From assembly GCA_900473795.1 (NCBI GenBank), contig UCMT01000030.1, forward strand, positions 30,485 through 94,484: a stretch of DNA of 64,000 nt, given 5' to 3'. This document shows positions 44,605 to 53,023 of this stretch, piece by piece (the first letter of the stretch is position 1; each line of letters opens with the position of its first letter). The position numbers were made by a program, and so were the translations under genes. The stretch is from Hyphomicrobiales bacterium (GTDB lineage: Bacteria; Pseudomonadota; Alphaproteobacteria; Rhizobiales; Rhizobiaceae). The notes beneath the pieces are model-generated. The model ran no database searches and was not told the DNA's origin. It saw only the letters and a list, made by a program, of their open reading frames with translations.

Positions 44605-45846
44605 ATGTCCGTTGTTTCGCAATCCGCCACAGGCGTACACGCCGCCCGCCCGGGTCTTCCCTGGCTGATTATCGTCGCCGGGTCGCTTGTCGCCTTGCTC
44701 ACCTTCGGGCCGCGCTCGGCCATGGGTTTTTTCCAGTTGCCGATGCTCGCCGACACCGGCTGGGACCGCACCACCTTCGGTCTTGCCATGGCGCTGCAGA
44801 ACCTCTGCTGGGGCCTCAGTCAGCCGTTCTTCGGTGCCGTCGCCGACAAGTTCGGCACCTGGCGGGTGCTGGCCATCTCCGGGATTCTCTATGCCGCCGG
44901 ACTGTTCCTGATGTCGTTCGGCGGTTCGCCCGCCACCTTGCACATCGGCGGCGGCGTGCTGGTGGGGCTGGCGGTCGGTGCGGGCTCTTTCGGCACGGTG
45001 CTGTCCGCCTTCGCCCGCAACGTCACTCCGCACCAGCGCTCCATGGCCTTCGGCATCGGAACGGCAGCGGGCTCGGCCGGCATGTTCCTGTTCGCGCCCT
45101 TGAGCCAGGGGCTGATCTCCGCCTATGGCTGGTCGGATAGTCTCGTTTATCTCGGCCTTATCATGCTGCTCGTGCCGCTGTTTGCCATTCCCTTGCGCGG
45201 CAATTCCTCGTCCGGCACCCAGAAGGAAACGCTCTACAAGCAATCGATCGGCGAGGCGCTGAAGGAGGCGCTCGGCCACAAGAGCTATCTGCTGCTCGTT
45301 TCGGGTTTCTTTGTCTGCGGCTATCAGGTGGCTTTCATCACCGCGCATTTCCCGGCCTATATCGGCGATATCGGCATCGATGCGCGCTATGCGGTGATCG
45401 CGCTGGCGCTGATCGGCTTCTTCAACATCATCGGTTCCCTATCGGCCGGCATCATCGGCCAGCACTATTCGAAACCCTATTTCCTGTCGCTGATCTATCT
45501 CGGCCGGTCGATCGTCGTCGCTCTCTTCCTGCTCCTGCCGCAGTCGCCGGCGTCCGTCATCATCTTCGCTGTCGTCATGGGCCTCCTGTGGCTGTCGACC
45601 GTGCCGCCGACCAATGGTCTCGTCGCCATCATGTTCGGCACGGGGCATCTCGGTCTGCTCGGCGGTATCGTCTTCCTGTCGCACCAGGTGGGCTCGTTCC
45701 TCGGCGTCTGGATGGGCGGTTATCTCTATGACCATTTCGGCTCCTACGATCCGGTCTGGTGGCTCGGCGTGGCGCTCGGCATCTTCGCCGCTGTCGTCCA
45801 TTGGCCGATCGAGGAAAAGCCGGTTGCCCGCCCGGCGATCGCCTGA
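44605..45846 (+). CDS. MFS transporter (OFA-like)
   Basis: A 413-residue major facilitator with 12 predicted helices. It has the loop 2-3 motif region FGAVADKFGTWRVL and the FGTVLSAFARNVTPHQRSMAFGIGTAAGSAG segment seen in oxalate/formate-antiporter-like carriers. It should import or export a small organic acid. The gene is alone on its transcript. The 212-base spacer to the aldo-keto reductase probably holds divergent promoters. Confidence 0.88.
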   Translation: MSVVSQSATGVHAARPGLPWLIIVAGSLVALLTFGPRSAMGFFQLPMLADTGWDRTTFGLAMALQNLCWGLSQPFFGAVADKFGTWRVLAISGILYAAGLFLMSFGGSPATLHIGGGVLVGLAVGAGSFGTVLSAFARNVTPHQRSMAFGIGTAAGSAGMFLFAPLSQGLISAYGWSDSLVYLGLIMLLVPLFAIPLRGNSSSGTQKETLYKQSIGEALKEALGHKSYLLLVSGFFVCGYQVAFITAHFPAYIGDIGIDARYAVIALALIGFFNIIGSLSAGIIGQHYSKPYFLSLIYLGRSIVVALFLLLPQSPASVIIFAVVMGLLWLSTVPPTNGLVAIMFGTGHLGLLGGIVFLSHQVGSFLGVWMGGYLYDHFGSYDPVWWLGVALGIFAAVVHWPIEEKPVARPAIA

Positions 45847-45961
45847 CGGCCCGTAAATTCTCTCCCTCCCGCAGAAATAGCGGGAGGGCATTCTTGAAAA
45901 CCGTCACAAAACTTTCTAAGTCTCGTCCACCGGCACTGCCGGTTTTGTTTTGATCCTGTTA

Positions 45962-45976
45962 TGCTCAGTTTGAGCA
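45962..45976. promoter_or_regulatory. Inverted repeat upstream of nadA, candidate NadQ operator
   Basis: TGCTCA-GTT-TGAGCA is a perfect 6-3-6 inverted repeat 44 bases before the nadA start, in the position of an operator over a promoter. A NadQ-type regulator is encoded 8 kb away, and NadQ is known to control nadABC in Rhizobiales. The link to this site is inference. Confidence 0.55.
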
Positions 45977-46019
45977 AAACAGGTATTGCCGCCGGAGGGG
46001 CGGCGAGAGGAGCAGTCCG

Positions 46020-47099
46020 ATGACGATCGCCCAAACCCAGGCGTCCTTGCAGAATTCCGGCGCATTTCAGACCGCCGCCGAGCGCTTCGGCATCCTCGAA
46101 AAGCCGGACCTGACCTTCACGCCCGAGATCGCCCGCGAAACCGCACATCTCTACGAGCGTGTGAAGCAGTTCATTCCCGCCTTCGAGTGGCCGGTCTATG
46201 CCCCCTATGTGCACGCCATCAACCGGCTGAAGAAGGAGCGCGGTGCCGTCATCCTCGCCCATAACTACCAGACGCCGGACATCTTCCACTGCGTCGCCGA
46301 TATCGTCGGCGACTCGTTGCAGCTCGCGCGCGACGCCACCAAGGTCGATGCCGAGATCATCGTCCAGTGCGGCGTGCACTTCATGGCCGAGACCTCCAAG
46401 CTTCTCAATCCGGAAAAGACCGTGCTGATCCCGGACGCCAGGGCCGGTTGCTCGCTGTCGGAATCGATCACCGGCGCCGATGTTAGGCTCCTGAAGGAGC
46501 GCTATCCCGGCGTGCCGGTCGTCACCTACGTCAACACGTCGGCAGACGTGAAGGCCGAGACCGATATCTGCTGCACATCGTCCAACGTGCTGGCGGTCGT
46601 CGAAAGCCTCGAGAGCGACACGGTGCTCTGCATCCCAGATGAATATCTGGCAATGAACGTCGCCAAGCAGACGAAGAAGAAGATCCTCACCTGGAAAGGG
46701 CACTGCGAGGTGCACGAGCGCTTCACGGCGGCCGAACTGCTGGCCTACAAGGAGGCCGATCCGTCGATCGAGATCATCGGCCATCCCGAATGCCACCCGG
46801 ACGTCATCGCCGTCTGCGACTTCGCCGGCTCCACCTCGGGCATGATCAACTACGTCAAGGACAAGCGTCCGGCCCGCGTGCTGCTCGTCACCGAATGCTC
46901 GATGGCGTCGAACATCCAGGCCGAGGTCAAGGGCGTCGATTTCATCAAGCCGTGCAACCTCTGTCCGCACATGAAGCGCATCACGCTGCCGAAGATCCTC
47001 GACAGCCTGCTCTTCATGACGGAGGAGGTGCTTGTCGATCCGGCGATCGCCGACCGCGCCCGCCTCGCCGTCGAGCGCATGGTGAATTTGAAGCAGTAG
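46020..47099 (+). CDS. nadA: Quinolinate synthase
   Basis: NadA condenses iminoaspartate and dihydroxyacetone phosphate to quinolinate, the second step of NAD synthesis from aspartate. The 359-residue protein has [26 protein letters not shown] and the three cysteines for its oxygen-sensitive 4Fe-4S cluster ([20 protein letters not shown], and the CNLCPHM segment). It heads the nadA-nadB-nadC operon and is followed by a RIME-like palindromic element. Confidence 0.96.
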   Translation: MTIAQTQASLQNSGAFQTAAERFGILEKPDLTFTPEIARETAHLYERVKQFIPAFEWPVYAPYVHAINRLKKERGAVILAHNYQTPDIFHCVADIVGDSLQLARDATKVDAEIIVQCGVHFMAETSKLLNPEKTVLIPDARAGCSLSESITGADVRLLKERYPGVPVVTYVNTSADVKAETDICCTSSNVLAVVESLESDTVLCIPDEYLAMNVAKQTKKKILTWKGHCEVHERFTAAELLAYKEADPSIEIIGHPECHPDVIAVCDFAGSTSGMINYVKDKRPARVLLVTECSMASNIQAEVKGVDFIKPCNLCPHMKRITLPKILDSLLFMTEEVLVDPAIADRARLAVERMVNLKQ

Positions 47100-47118
47100 G
47101 GGGCCGGCCTAGCGCAGC

Positions 47119-47234
47119 TTCTTCTCCCCAGCGGGGAGAAGGTGGCCGAAGGCCGGATGAGGGGGCGGCATATGCCGGAAGTTTCCCCCTCATCGCCTAG
47201 CATGCGCTAGGCACTTCTCCCCGCTGGGGAGAAG
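47119..47234. repeat. RIME-like palindromic element between nadA and nadB
   Basis: Two outer palindromes, CTTCTCCCC-AGC-GGGGAGAAG (47121-47141) and CTTCTCCCC-GCT-GGGGAGAAG (47214-47234), flank a GGCCGAAGGCC segment and a third perfect palindrome GCCTAGC-ATGC-GCTAGGC (47196-47213). This is the layout of Rhizobium-specific intergenic mosaic elements. It sits inside the nad operon just before the nadB ribosome site. Confidence 0.85.
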
Positions 47235-47255
47235 AGGGATGGAGGAGATTTGAGA

Positions 47256-48854
47256 ATGCTGACTGACCATTTCCGCCCGCAATCCTTCAACGGCATCGAC
47301 GATATCGTCATTGTCGGCGGCGGCCTTGCCGGCCTCTTCTGCGCGCTGAAACTCAGCCCCCGTCCCGTCACCGTGCTCGCCGCCGCGCCGATCGGTCACG
47401 GCGCCTCGTCCGCCTGGGCGCAAGGGGGCATTGCCGCGGCCATGGGGCTCGGCGACACCATCGACAAGCACGTCGCCGATACGCTCACCGCCGGCGCCGG
47501 CATCGTCGACGAGAAGATGACGCGGCTGATGATCGCCGAAGGCCCGGCGCGCATCCACGATCTGCTCGGCTACGGCGTGCCGTTCGACCGCGATCTGGAA
47601 GGCAAGCTGCTTCTGTCGCGCGAGGCCGCCCACTCCGAGCGCCGCATCGTCCGCGTCAAGGGCGACATGGCCGGCAAGGCGATCATGGAGGCGTTGATTG
47701 CAGCGGTGCGCAACACGCCGTCGATCCGCGTGCTGGAGGGGTATGTCGTCGAGGAACTGGTGCGCCAGGGCCGCTTCATCTCCGGCGTCATCGCCCGCCC
47801 GGATGCCGGCCAGTCGAAGAAGCGCGTGTCGTTCCCGGCTCGCGCGGTCGTACTCTGCTCGGGCGGTGTCGGCCATCTCTTTTCCGTCACGACCAACCCG
47901 ACCGAGGCCTGCGGCCAGGGTGTCGGCATGGCTGCCCGCTCTGGCGCGATCGTCGCCGATCCGGAATTCGTGCAGTTCCATCCGACCGCGATCAATATCG
48001 GCCGCGATCCGGCACCGCTCGCAACGGAAGCCCTGCGCGGCGACGGAGCGCATCTCATCAACTCCGCCGGCCGGCGCTTCATGCTCGACATCCATCCGGA
48101 CGGTGAGCTTGCGCCGCGTGACATCGTTTCGCGCGGGGTCTTCGCTGAAGTGCAGGCCAGGCGCGGCGCCTTCCTCGATTGCACCAAGGCTGTGGGCGCG
48201 CATTTCCCCGAGGCCTTCCCGACGGTCTATGCTTCCTGCATGTCGGCCGGCATCGACCCGGTCACCCAGCCGATCCCGGTCGTACCCGCCGTCCATTATC
48301 ACATGGGCGGCGTGCTCACCGACGCCGAGGGCCGCACCTCGATCGATGGGCTGTGGGCCGCGGGCGAGGTGACCTCGACGGGAGTCCACGGCGCCAACCG
48401 GCTGGCCTCCAACTCGTTGCTGGAGGCCGTTGTCTTCGCCGCCCGCATCGCGGAAAACATCAAGGGCATGCTGCCCGAGCCGAAGATCACCGACTGGGGC
48501 AACAATGCCGGCGAGAACGACGATCCGGTGACGCTGGAAGACAGCCCGCCGCTGACGGCGCTGCGTCATATCATGAGCGATCATGTCGGTGTCATCCGTG
48601 ACCAGGACGGCCTGACCCGCGCCATCCGCGCCATCGCCAATCTCGAGCGGCAGAACACGAGGCTGCGCTTCAGCAACATCCTCACCACGGCCAAGCTGAT
48701 GACGGTCGCAGCCCTCCAGCGCAGCGAAAGCCGTGGCGGCCATTATCGCTCCGATCACCCGGAACCGCGCCCGGAATGGAAACGCCGCACCTATCTGACC
48801 CTGGCTGAAGCCGACCGCATCGTCGCGGACGTGGCGGAGACGGAGGCGGCGTAG
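47256..48854 (+). CDS. nadB: L-aspartate oxidase
   Basis: NadB oxidises L-aspartate to iminoaspartate with FAD. The 532-residue protein starts with the FAD motif [14 protein letters not shown], then [13 protein letters not shown], the EFVQFHPTA segment, [26 protein letters not shown] and [17 protein letters not shown] 47256 has GGAGGAG 8 bases before it and is preferred over an overlapping TTG. It is separated from nadA and nadC by RIME-like elements but keeps the operon order. Confidence 0.95.
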   Translation: MLTDHFRPQSFNGIDDIVIVGGGLAGLFCALKLSPRPVTVLAAAPIGHGASSAWAQGGIAAAMGLGDTIDKHVADTLTAGAGIVDEKMTRLMIAEGPARIHDLLGYGVPFDRDLEGKLLLSREAAHSERRIVRVKGDMAGKAIMEALIAAVRNTPSIRVLEGYVVEELVRQGRFISGVIARPDAGQSKKRVSFPARAVVLCSGGVGHLFSVTTNPTEACGQGVGMAARSGAIVADPEFVQFHPTAINIGRDPAPLATEALRGDGAHLINSAGRRFMLDIHPDGELAPRDIVSRGVFAEVQARRGAFLDCTKAVGAHFPEAFPTVYASCMSAGIDPVTQPIPVVPAVHYHMGGVLTDAEGRTSIDGLWAAGEVTSTGVHGANRLASNSLLEAVVFAARIAENIKGMLPEPKITDWGNNAGENDDPVTLEDSPPLTALRHIMSDHVGVIRDQDGLTRAIRAIANLERQNTRLRFSNILTTAKLMTVAALQRSESRGGHYRSDHPEPRPEWKRRTYLTLAEADRIVADVAETEAA

Positions 48855-48864
48855 CGGAAGTCCT

Positions 48865-48985
48865 CTTCTCTCCGGCGGGGAGAAGGTGGCCCGTAAGGGC
48901 CGGATGAGGGGGGGACTGCGGCACAGCGGGCGCGCCTCTCATCGCCTCGCCTTCGCTCGGCACTTCTCCCCGTGGGGGAGAAGTG
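48865..48985. repeat. RIME-like palindromic element between nadB and nadC
   Basis: CTTCTCTCC-GGC-GGGGAGAAG (48865-48885, one mismatch) and CACTTCTCCCC-GTG-GGGGAGAAGTG (48961-48985, perfect) flank a core with GGATGAGGGGG and CATCGCCT shared with the element after nadA. It is a second copy of the same family within one operon. Confidence 0.83.
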
Positions 48986-49036
48986 GAAAACCGGTAATGC
49001 CGATTAAACAGACAGCCAAACCGAAAGAACGATGCC

Positions 49037-49945
49037 ATGCCCCTGACCGCCCTTCGCCCCGAACTGCCCGCCCTGATGGCCGAGGAGCATGTTCGCGCGG
49101 CCCTCTTGGAAGATCTCGGCCGCGCCGGCGATATCACCACCTATGCGACGATCGCGCCTGACAGGACCGCCACCGCGGAAATGAACGCCCGCGAAAACGG
49201 CGTCGTCGCCGGTATGGAGCTGGCCCGCGCGGCCTTCCGGCTCATCGATCCGGCAATCCGCTTCGAAGCATTGGTCGCGGATGGCGACCGGGTTCATCCC
49301 GGCGCCGTGCTTGCCCGCATCTCCGGCCCCGCGCGCGGGCTTTTGTCGGCCGAGCGCGTCGCCCTGAATTTCCTCATGCATCTCTGCGGTATCGCTACCT
49401 ATACGTCGAAATTCGCCGCCGAGATCGCTGATACCCGCGCCAAGGTCTGCTGCACGCGCAAGACCATTCCCGGCCTGCGGGCGCTCGAGAAATATGCCGT
49501 CCGTCTCGGCGGCGGTTCCAACCATCGCTACGGTCTCGACGATGCGATCCTGATCAAGGACAATCACATCGCCGTTTCCGGCGGCGTCGCCAGCGCCGTC
49601 AACGCCGCCCGCGCCTATTGCGGCCATCTGGTCAAGATCGAGGTGGAAGTCGATGGCCTGGAGCAGATGCGCGAGGCCCTGACCGCCAGTCCGGATGTCA
49701 TCCTGCTCGACAATATGGCGCCGGACCTGCTCGGCCAAGCCGTCGCCATCAACGCCGCCCATTGGCAGCTGTCGGCCGATGCCTATGCCAGCGATCCGCG
49801 CCGCACGAAGCTGGAAGCGTCCGGCAATGTCAATTTCCAGACCATCCGCGCCATCGCCGAAACCGGCGTCGATTACATCTCGACGTCGAAGATCACCATG
49901 GCGGCGCCGACGCTGGACATCGGGCTGGATGTGGTGATCGGCTGA
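49037..49945 (+). CDS. nadC: Nicotinate-nucleotide pyrophosphorylase (carboxylating)
   Basis: NadC (quinolinate phosphoribosyltransferase) makes nicotinate mononucleotide from quinolinate and PRPP. The 302-residue protein has EDLGRAGDITTYATI, the TRKTIPGLRALEKYAVRLGGGSNHRYGLDDAILIKDNH block that forms the active site, and the EVEVDGLEQ and DYISTSKIT strands. It completes the aspartate route to NAD in this operon. The Shine-Dalgarno is weak (AAAGAACG). Confidence 0.96.
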   Translation: MPLTALRPELPALMAEEHVRAALLEDLGRAGDITTYATIAPDRTATAEMNARENGVVAGMELARAAFRLIDPAIRFEALVADGDRVHPGAVLARISGPARGLLSAERVALNFLMHLCGIATYTSKFAAEIADTRAKVCCTRKTIPGLRALEKYAVRLGGGSNHRYGLDDAILIKDNHIAVSGGVASAVNAARAYCGHLVKIEVEVDGLEQMREALTASPDVILLDNMAPDLLGQAVAINAAHWQLSADAYASDPRRTKLEASGNVNFQTIRAIAETGVDYISTSKITMAAPTLDIGLDVVIG

Positions 49946-49964
49946 GCGCGGCGGGCGGGCAGTT

Positions 49965-50186
49965 TCAGCAATTATTCGCTTTTTGCCGCCGCATCCATTC
50001 ATCCGCGACGTCGCCCATCGTCTTTGCCCTGCCGTCCTTGATCCAGGCCATGAAGGGTCGATCAAAGGCGAAGTCCTCGCCGCACTGCGCCGTGAGGAAG
50101 CGCCGGACATTCTGGGTGTTGCGGTAGGTCGCCGTGACCGCGGTATCGCGATCGATCGGGCCGCCATGCCAGTCGAAGCCCTTCAT
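49965..50186 (-). CDS. DUF6434-like small protein, 73 residues
   Basis: A small cytoplasmic protein with FDWHGGPIDRDTAVTATYRNTQNVRRFL and FMAWIKDGRAKTMGDVADEW. I recall this pattern from the DUF6434 domain, sometimes joined to a SAP domain. The family function is unknown. AGGA lies 7 bases before ATG 50186. It starts 9 bases after the stop of the next small gene, so both are one transcript. Confidence 0.7.
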   Translation of the reverse strand: MKGFDWHGGPIDRDTAVTATYRNTQNVRRFLTAQCGEDFAFDRPFMAWIKDGRAKTMGDVADEWMRRQKANNC

Positions 50187-50195
50187 CTCCGTATC

Positions 50196-50426
50196 CTACC
50201 GCTGCAGCACGAACGGGCAGACGAGGCGCGCGCCGATCGTCAGCGACTCGCCGCAGTCGTAGCGGCAGGTCTTGAACGGTCCATTCACATCCTCGCCGTT
50301 CAGATTGCAAAGGGTGATCTTCGGCTGGTGCGATTTGCCGTTGCCGTCGAAATAGTCAGGGATGTTCGGCTTGTCCTCGGGCGCTGTCAGAAGCGAGCCG
50401 GCGAGAAGGAGAGCAATGGTCTGCAT
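50196..50426 (-). CDS. Hypothetical small exported four-cysteine protein, 76 residues
   Basis: From ATG 50426 the protein starts with a short hydrophobic segment (MQTIALLLAGSLLTA) that looks like a signal peptide. The mature part has four cysteines (C40, C54, C58, C70) that could form two disulfides. I do not recognise a family. The frame continues upstream, but the signal peptide decides the start. It overlaps nothing and is coupled to the DUF6434-like gene. Confidence 0.6.
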   Translation of the reverse strand: MQTIALLLAGSLLTAPEDKPNIPDYFDGNGKSHQPKITLCNLNGEDVNGPFKTCRYDCGESLTIGARLVCPFVLQR

Positions 50427-50546
50427 CGGTCGCGCCTCTCTGTTCGGCAGCTTGTGCAATGTCCCGATGAGGGAACCTTTACCAGCACCAGACCGTTGGC
50501 GCAAACGGGCCGAGGTTCGAGAGGCGAGGTTTGAAAAGGACTGTTC

Positions 50547-51278
50547 GTGTCGGCAGATTTCTGGGTCTTCGTTCTCATCGGTTTTCTTGCGCAATTGGTC
50601 GACGGTGCGCTGGGCATGGCCTTTGGCCTTCTTTCAACGACAAGCCTGCTTGCCTTCGGCGTGCTGCCGGCAACGGCAAGCGCGATGACCCATATTACGG
50701 AAATCTTCACCACCGCGGCGTCCGGAGCTTCCCACATCTATCATCGCAACATCAATTGGCGGCTTGTCCTTCGCCTGGCACCGGCGGGCATGATCGGCGG
50801 AGCGTTGGGCGCCTATGGTGCCGCCAAGGTCGAAGGCAACATGCTCGAACCCTATGTCTCGGCCTATCTGGCGCTGGTCGGCTTCTACATCCTGTTCAAG
50901 GCGTTTCGGCCACTCTGGCTGCGTGAGGTCAAGGATTGGATCGTGCCTTTCGTCGGTTGCGGCGGCGGTGCACTGGATGCGGCCGGCGGCGGAGGCTGGG
51001 GGCCGATCGTCACGACCTCGCTGATCGGCCGCGGCCATGAGCCGAAGAGGGTCATAGGCTCCACCTGCCTCACGGAATTCGTCGTGACCCTGACGATCTC
51101 CGTGACGTTCATTCTGACGCAGGGCTGGTCGGATCTCGGCTCGGCGATCGGCCTCATCCTCGGCGGCATTCTTGCGGCGCCAGCCGGCGCACTCGTCGTC
51201 AAACGCCTGCCGGTGCGGCCGTTGATGATCGCCGTTGCCCTCGTCATCATCGTCACGTCGGCCATCAGGTTTTTCTAG
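50547..51278 (+). CDS. TauE/SafE family anion permease
   Basis: A 243-residue membrane protein with about eight helices and the two TauE halves: GFLAQLVDGALGMAFGLLSTTSLLAFGV with the ASAMTHITEIFTTAASG motif, and VGCGGGALDAAGGGGWGPIVTTSLI. These proteins export sulfite or sulfoacetate or related anions. It starts at GTG 50547 with AAAAGGA 6 bases before it. It is monocistronic, so the substrate cannot be inferred from neighbours. Confidence 0.88.
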   Translation: MSADFWVFVLIGFLAQLVDGALGMAFGLLSTTSLLAFGVLPATASAMTHITEIFTTAASGASHIYHRNINWRLVLRLAPAGMIGGALGAYGAAKVEGNMLEPYVSAYLALVGFYILFKAFRPLWLREVKDWIVPFVGCGGGALDAAGGGGWGPIVTTSLIGRGHEPKRVIGSTCLTEFVVTLTISVTFILTQGWSDLGSAIGLILGGILAAPAGALVVKRLPVRPLMIAVALVIIVTSAIRFF

Positions 51279-51549
51279 GCGTCTCCATCGCGCTGGCGTG
51301 CGGCTATCAATGGCCGGCCTCAAAGAAACTTAAAGTCATAGTATAGAAACAAAACGAAATATGTCGAAAGAGTAGGAAATAGTGTTTAATTTTTCGACGG
51401 AAGTATGAGTGTCAACTGTATATTTTAATGATTAACAAATATTTTTGACGGAATTGCCGAACCGGTTTAACTCGGTTCCTGTCCCCCTTTTATATCGCGT
51501 ATGGCGGATACACATTGTCTACCACGAGCGTTTCGAAAAGGAGAGCTGG
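51279..51549. other. A+T-rich intergenic region before the EF-hand gene
   Basis: Strongly A+T-rich between about 51330 and 51450, most likely holding the promoter of the EF-hand gene. No gene, tRNA or repeat seen. Confidence 0.4.
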
Positions 51550-52251
51550 ATGTTAAGTGTCTCGACAGGCACAAGCGCGTATCAATACCAACAGATGTTT
51601 TCCAAACTGGACAAGGACGGCAACGGCACCGTCAGCCAGGATGAATTCAGCACGGGCAGGCCGAAGGATGTCACCGAAGCGCAGTCGGCCACCCTGTTCG
51701 GCACGCTGAACAGCAGCGGCACCGGCGCGCTGACCTACGAAGAATATGTCGCCGGCTCCGAGGACACCACCCAGACCACATCGGACAAGTGGTCCGGTGA
51801 AATGATGGCGATGATGCTGGATATCATGCAGCAGAGCCAGGGCACCGAACCGCCGGCGCCGCCGTCCTCCGCGGACATGTTTGCCGACATCGATGCCGAT
51901 GGCGACGGTTCGGTAACGCAGGCCGAGTTCGTGGCCGCCCGTCCGGACGACGTCAGCGAGGAGGAGGCGACCGCCTTCTTTGCGAGCCTCGACACCGAAG
52001 GCACCGGATCGTTGACGGAAGAGCAGTTTTCGGCGGGCGTGGAAGCCCAGGGACCTGGCGGTCCGCCGCGCGGCATGATGCCGCCGCCGCCGGAAGACGG
52101 CACGACGACGGAAAGTGCCGACACCAGCACGGATAGTACCGTCGATACGACAGAGGCCATCCAGGATATTCTCGATCAACTGCTGTACGCCATCCAGGCA
52201 TATCGGGAAAACAGTGCGGAGGTTGAGAGCGAAACCCTGCTCGCCGCCTGA
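51550..52251 (+). CDS. EF-hand calcium-binding protein, 233 residues
   Basis: Four EF-hand-like loops in two pairs. Loop 1 (D21, DKDGNGTVSQDE) and loop 3 (D115, DADGDGSVTQAE) are canonical calcium sites. Loops 2 (near N54, NSSGTGALTYEE) and 4 (D148, DTEGTGSLTEEQ) are partly degraded. A Pro-rich linker (PPAPPSS) joins the pairs, and the C-terminus is a PPPPEDG-Thr/Ser/Asp-rich stretch followed by a helix. There is no signal peptide, so the protein may be cytoplasmic or exported by a non-classical route. AAAGGAGAG precedes ATG 51550. A terminator follows. Confidence 0.85.
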   Translation: MLSVSTGTSAYQYQQMFSKLDKDGNGTVSQDEFSTGRPKDVTEAQSATLFGTLNSSGTGALTYEEYVAGSEDTTQTTSDKWSGEMMAMMLDIMQQSQGTEPPAPPSSADMFADIDADGDGSVTQAEFVAARPDDVSEEEATAFFASLDTEGTGSLTEEQFSAGVEAQGPGGPPRGMMPPPPEDGTTTESADTSTDSTVDTTEAIQDILDQLLYAIQAYRENSAEVESETLLAA

Positions 52252-52280
52252 TCTTCCAGCTGCATTCAGCGTAAAACAAG

Positions 52281-52313
52281 GCCGGGTTCGGGAGGCTACG
52301 AACCCGGCTTTTC
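52281..52313 (+). terminator. Rho-independent terminator after the EF-hand gene
   Basis: GCCGGGTTCG (52281-52290) pairs perfectly with CGAACCCGGC (52299-52308), with an 8-base loop and a TTTT run. Confidence 0.85.
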
Positions 52314-52446
52314 CCGTCTGCTGTTGTCAACGTCCGGGAAGACAAACGCTCATGCGGCATCCCTTCCTGTCATCCGGCCGGAACCGCAACGACATCCATG
52401 CGTTGGGGTTGATCGCGCGCGTTCGATCAACCGGAAGGATATCCAG

Positions 52447-52959
52447 ATGAAGAACCTCATCTTGACGGTGGCGCTTGCCGCCTGTGTCGCAACACCCATC
52501 TTTGCACAGCCTTCGTCGCAGACGGCCGTCGCCAATTTCATCGGCAAGGATGGCAAGGAGACGGGCAGGGCGGCCTTGACCGCGGCCAAGAACGGCGTGT
52601 TCATCGAAGTCGAGGTGACCGACCTGCCGCCGGGCAAATGGGTGGGGTTCCATATCCATGAAACCGGCAGATGCGATGCCGCGCACGGCCACGAGTCGGC
52701 CGGCAACCATTTCAACCCCGGCAAGACCGAACACGGGTTCCTCGCTGCCAATGGCCCGCATGCCGGCGACATGCCGAACCAGTATGTCGGCAGCGACGGC
52801 GTCTTGCGTGCGCAGGTGTTCAACAGCATGGTCGTGCTCGACAATGCCGAAAACGGCATTCGCGGCCGGGCCCTGATGATCCATGCGCGATCCGACGACA
52901 ACCGCAGCCAGCCGTCCGGCGATGCCGGCGAACGCCTGGCCTGCGCCGTGATCGAATAG
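52447..52959 (+). CDS. sodC: Cu-Zn superoxide dismutase, periplasmic
   Basis: A 170-residue precursor with a signal peptide (MKNLILTVALAACVATPIFA). The metal ligands are in place: H69 and H71 (GFHIHETG), H88 as bridging ligand (GNHFNPG), H96, H105 and D108 for zinc, and H146 for copper. C76 and C166 form the conserved disulfide. It should detoxify superoxide in the periplasm. A frame extends upstream, but ATG 52447 is required for the signal peptide. It is convergent with nadQ. Confidence 0.93.
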   Translation: MKNLILTVALAACVATPIFAQPSSQTAVANFIGKDGKETGRAALTAAKNGVFIEVEVTDLPPGKWVGFHIHETGRCDAAHGHESAGNHFNPGKTEHGFLAANGPHAGDMPNQYVGSDGVLRAQVFNSMVVLDNAENGIRGRALMIHARSDDNRSQPSGDAGERLACAVIE

Positions 52960-53023
52960 CGCGCGGTCTGCCTGTCCCTCTGTGCGGGAAGCAAGGGATA
53001 CTGAGTGCGATCAATCCGCGGCG

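Noticed and set aside
47119..47234. CRISPR or terminator interpretation of the repeats in the nad operon
   Set aside because: There is no regular repeat-spacer pattern and no T run. The two-palindrome architecture fits RIME-type elements.
47190..48758. A 522-codon minus-strand frame opposite nadB
   Set aside because: Antisense of a certain gene, ending inside a RIME-like palindrome; no motif.
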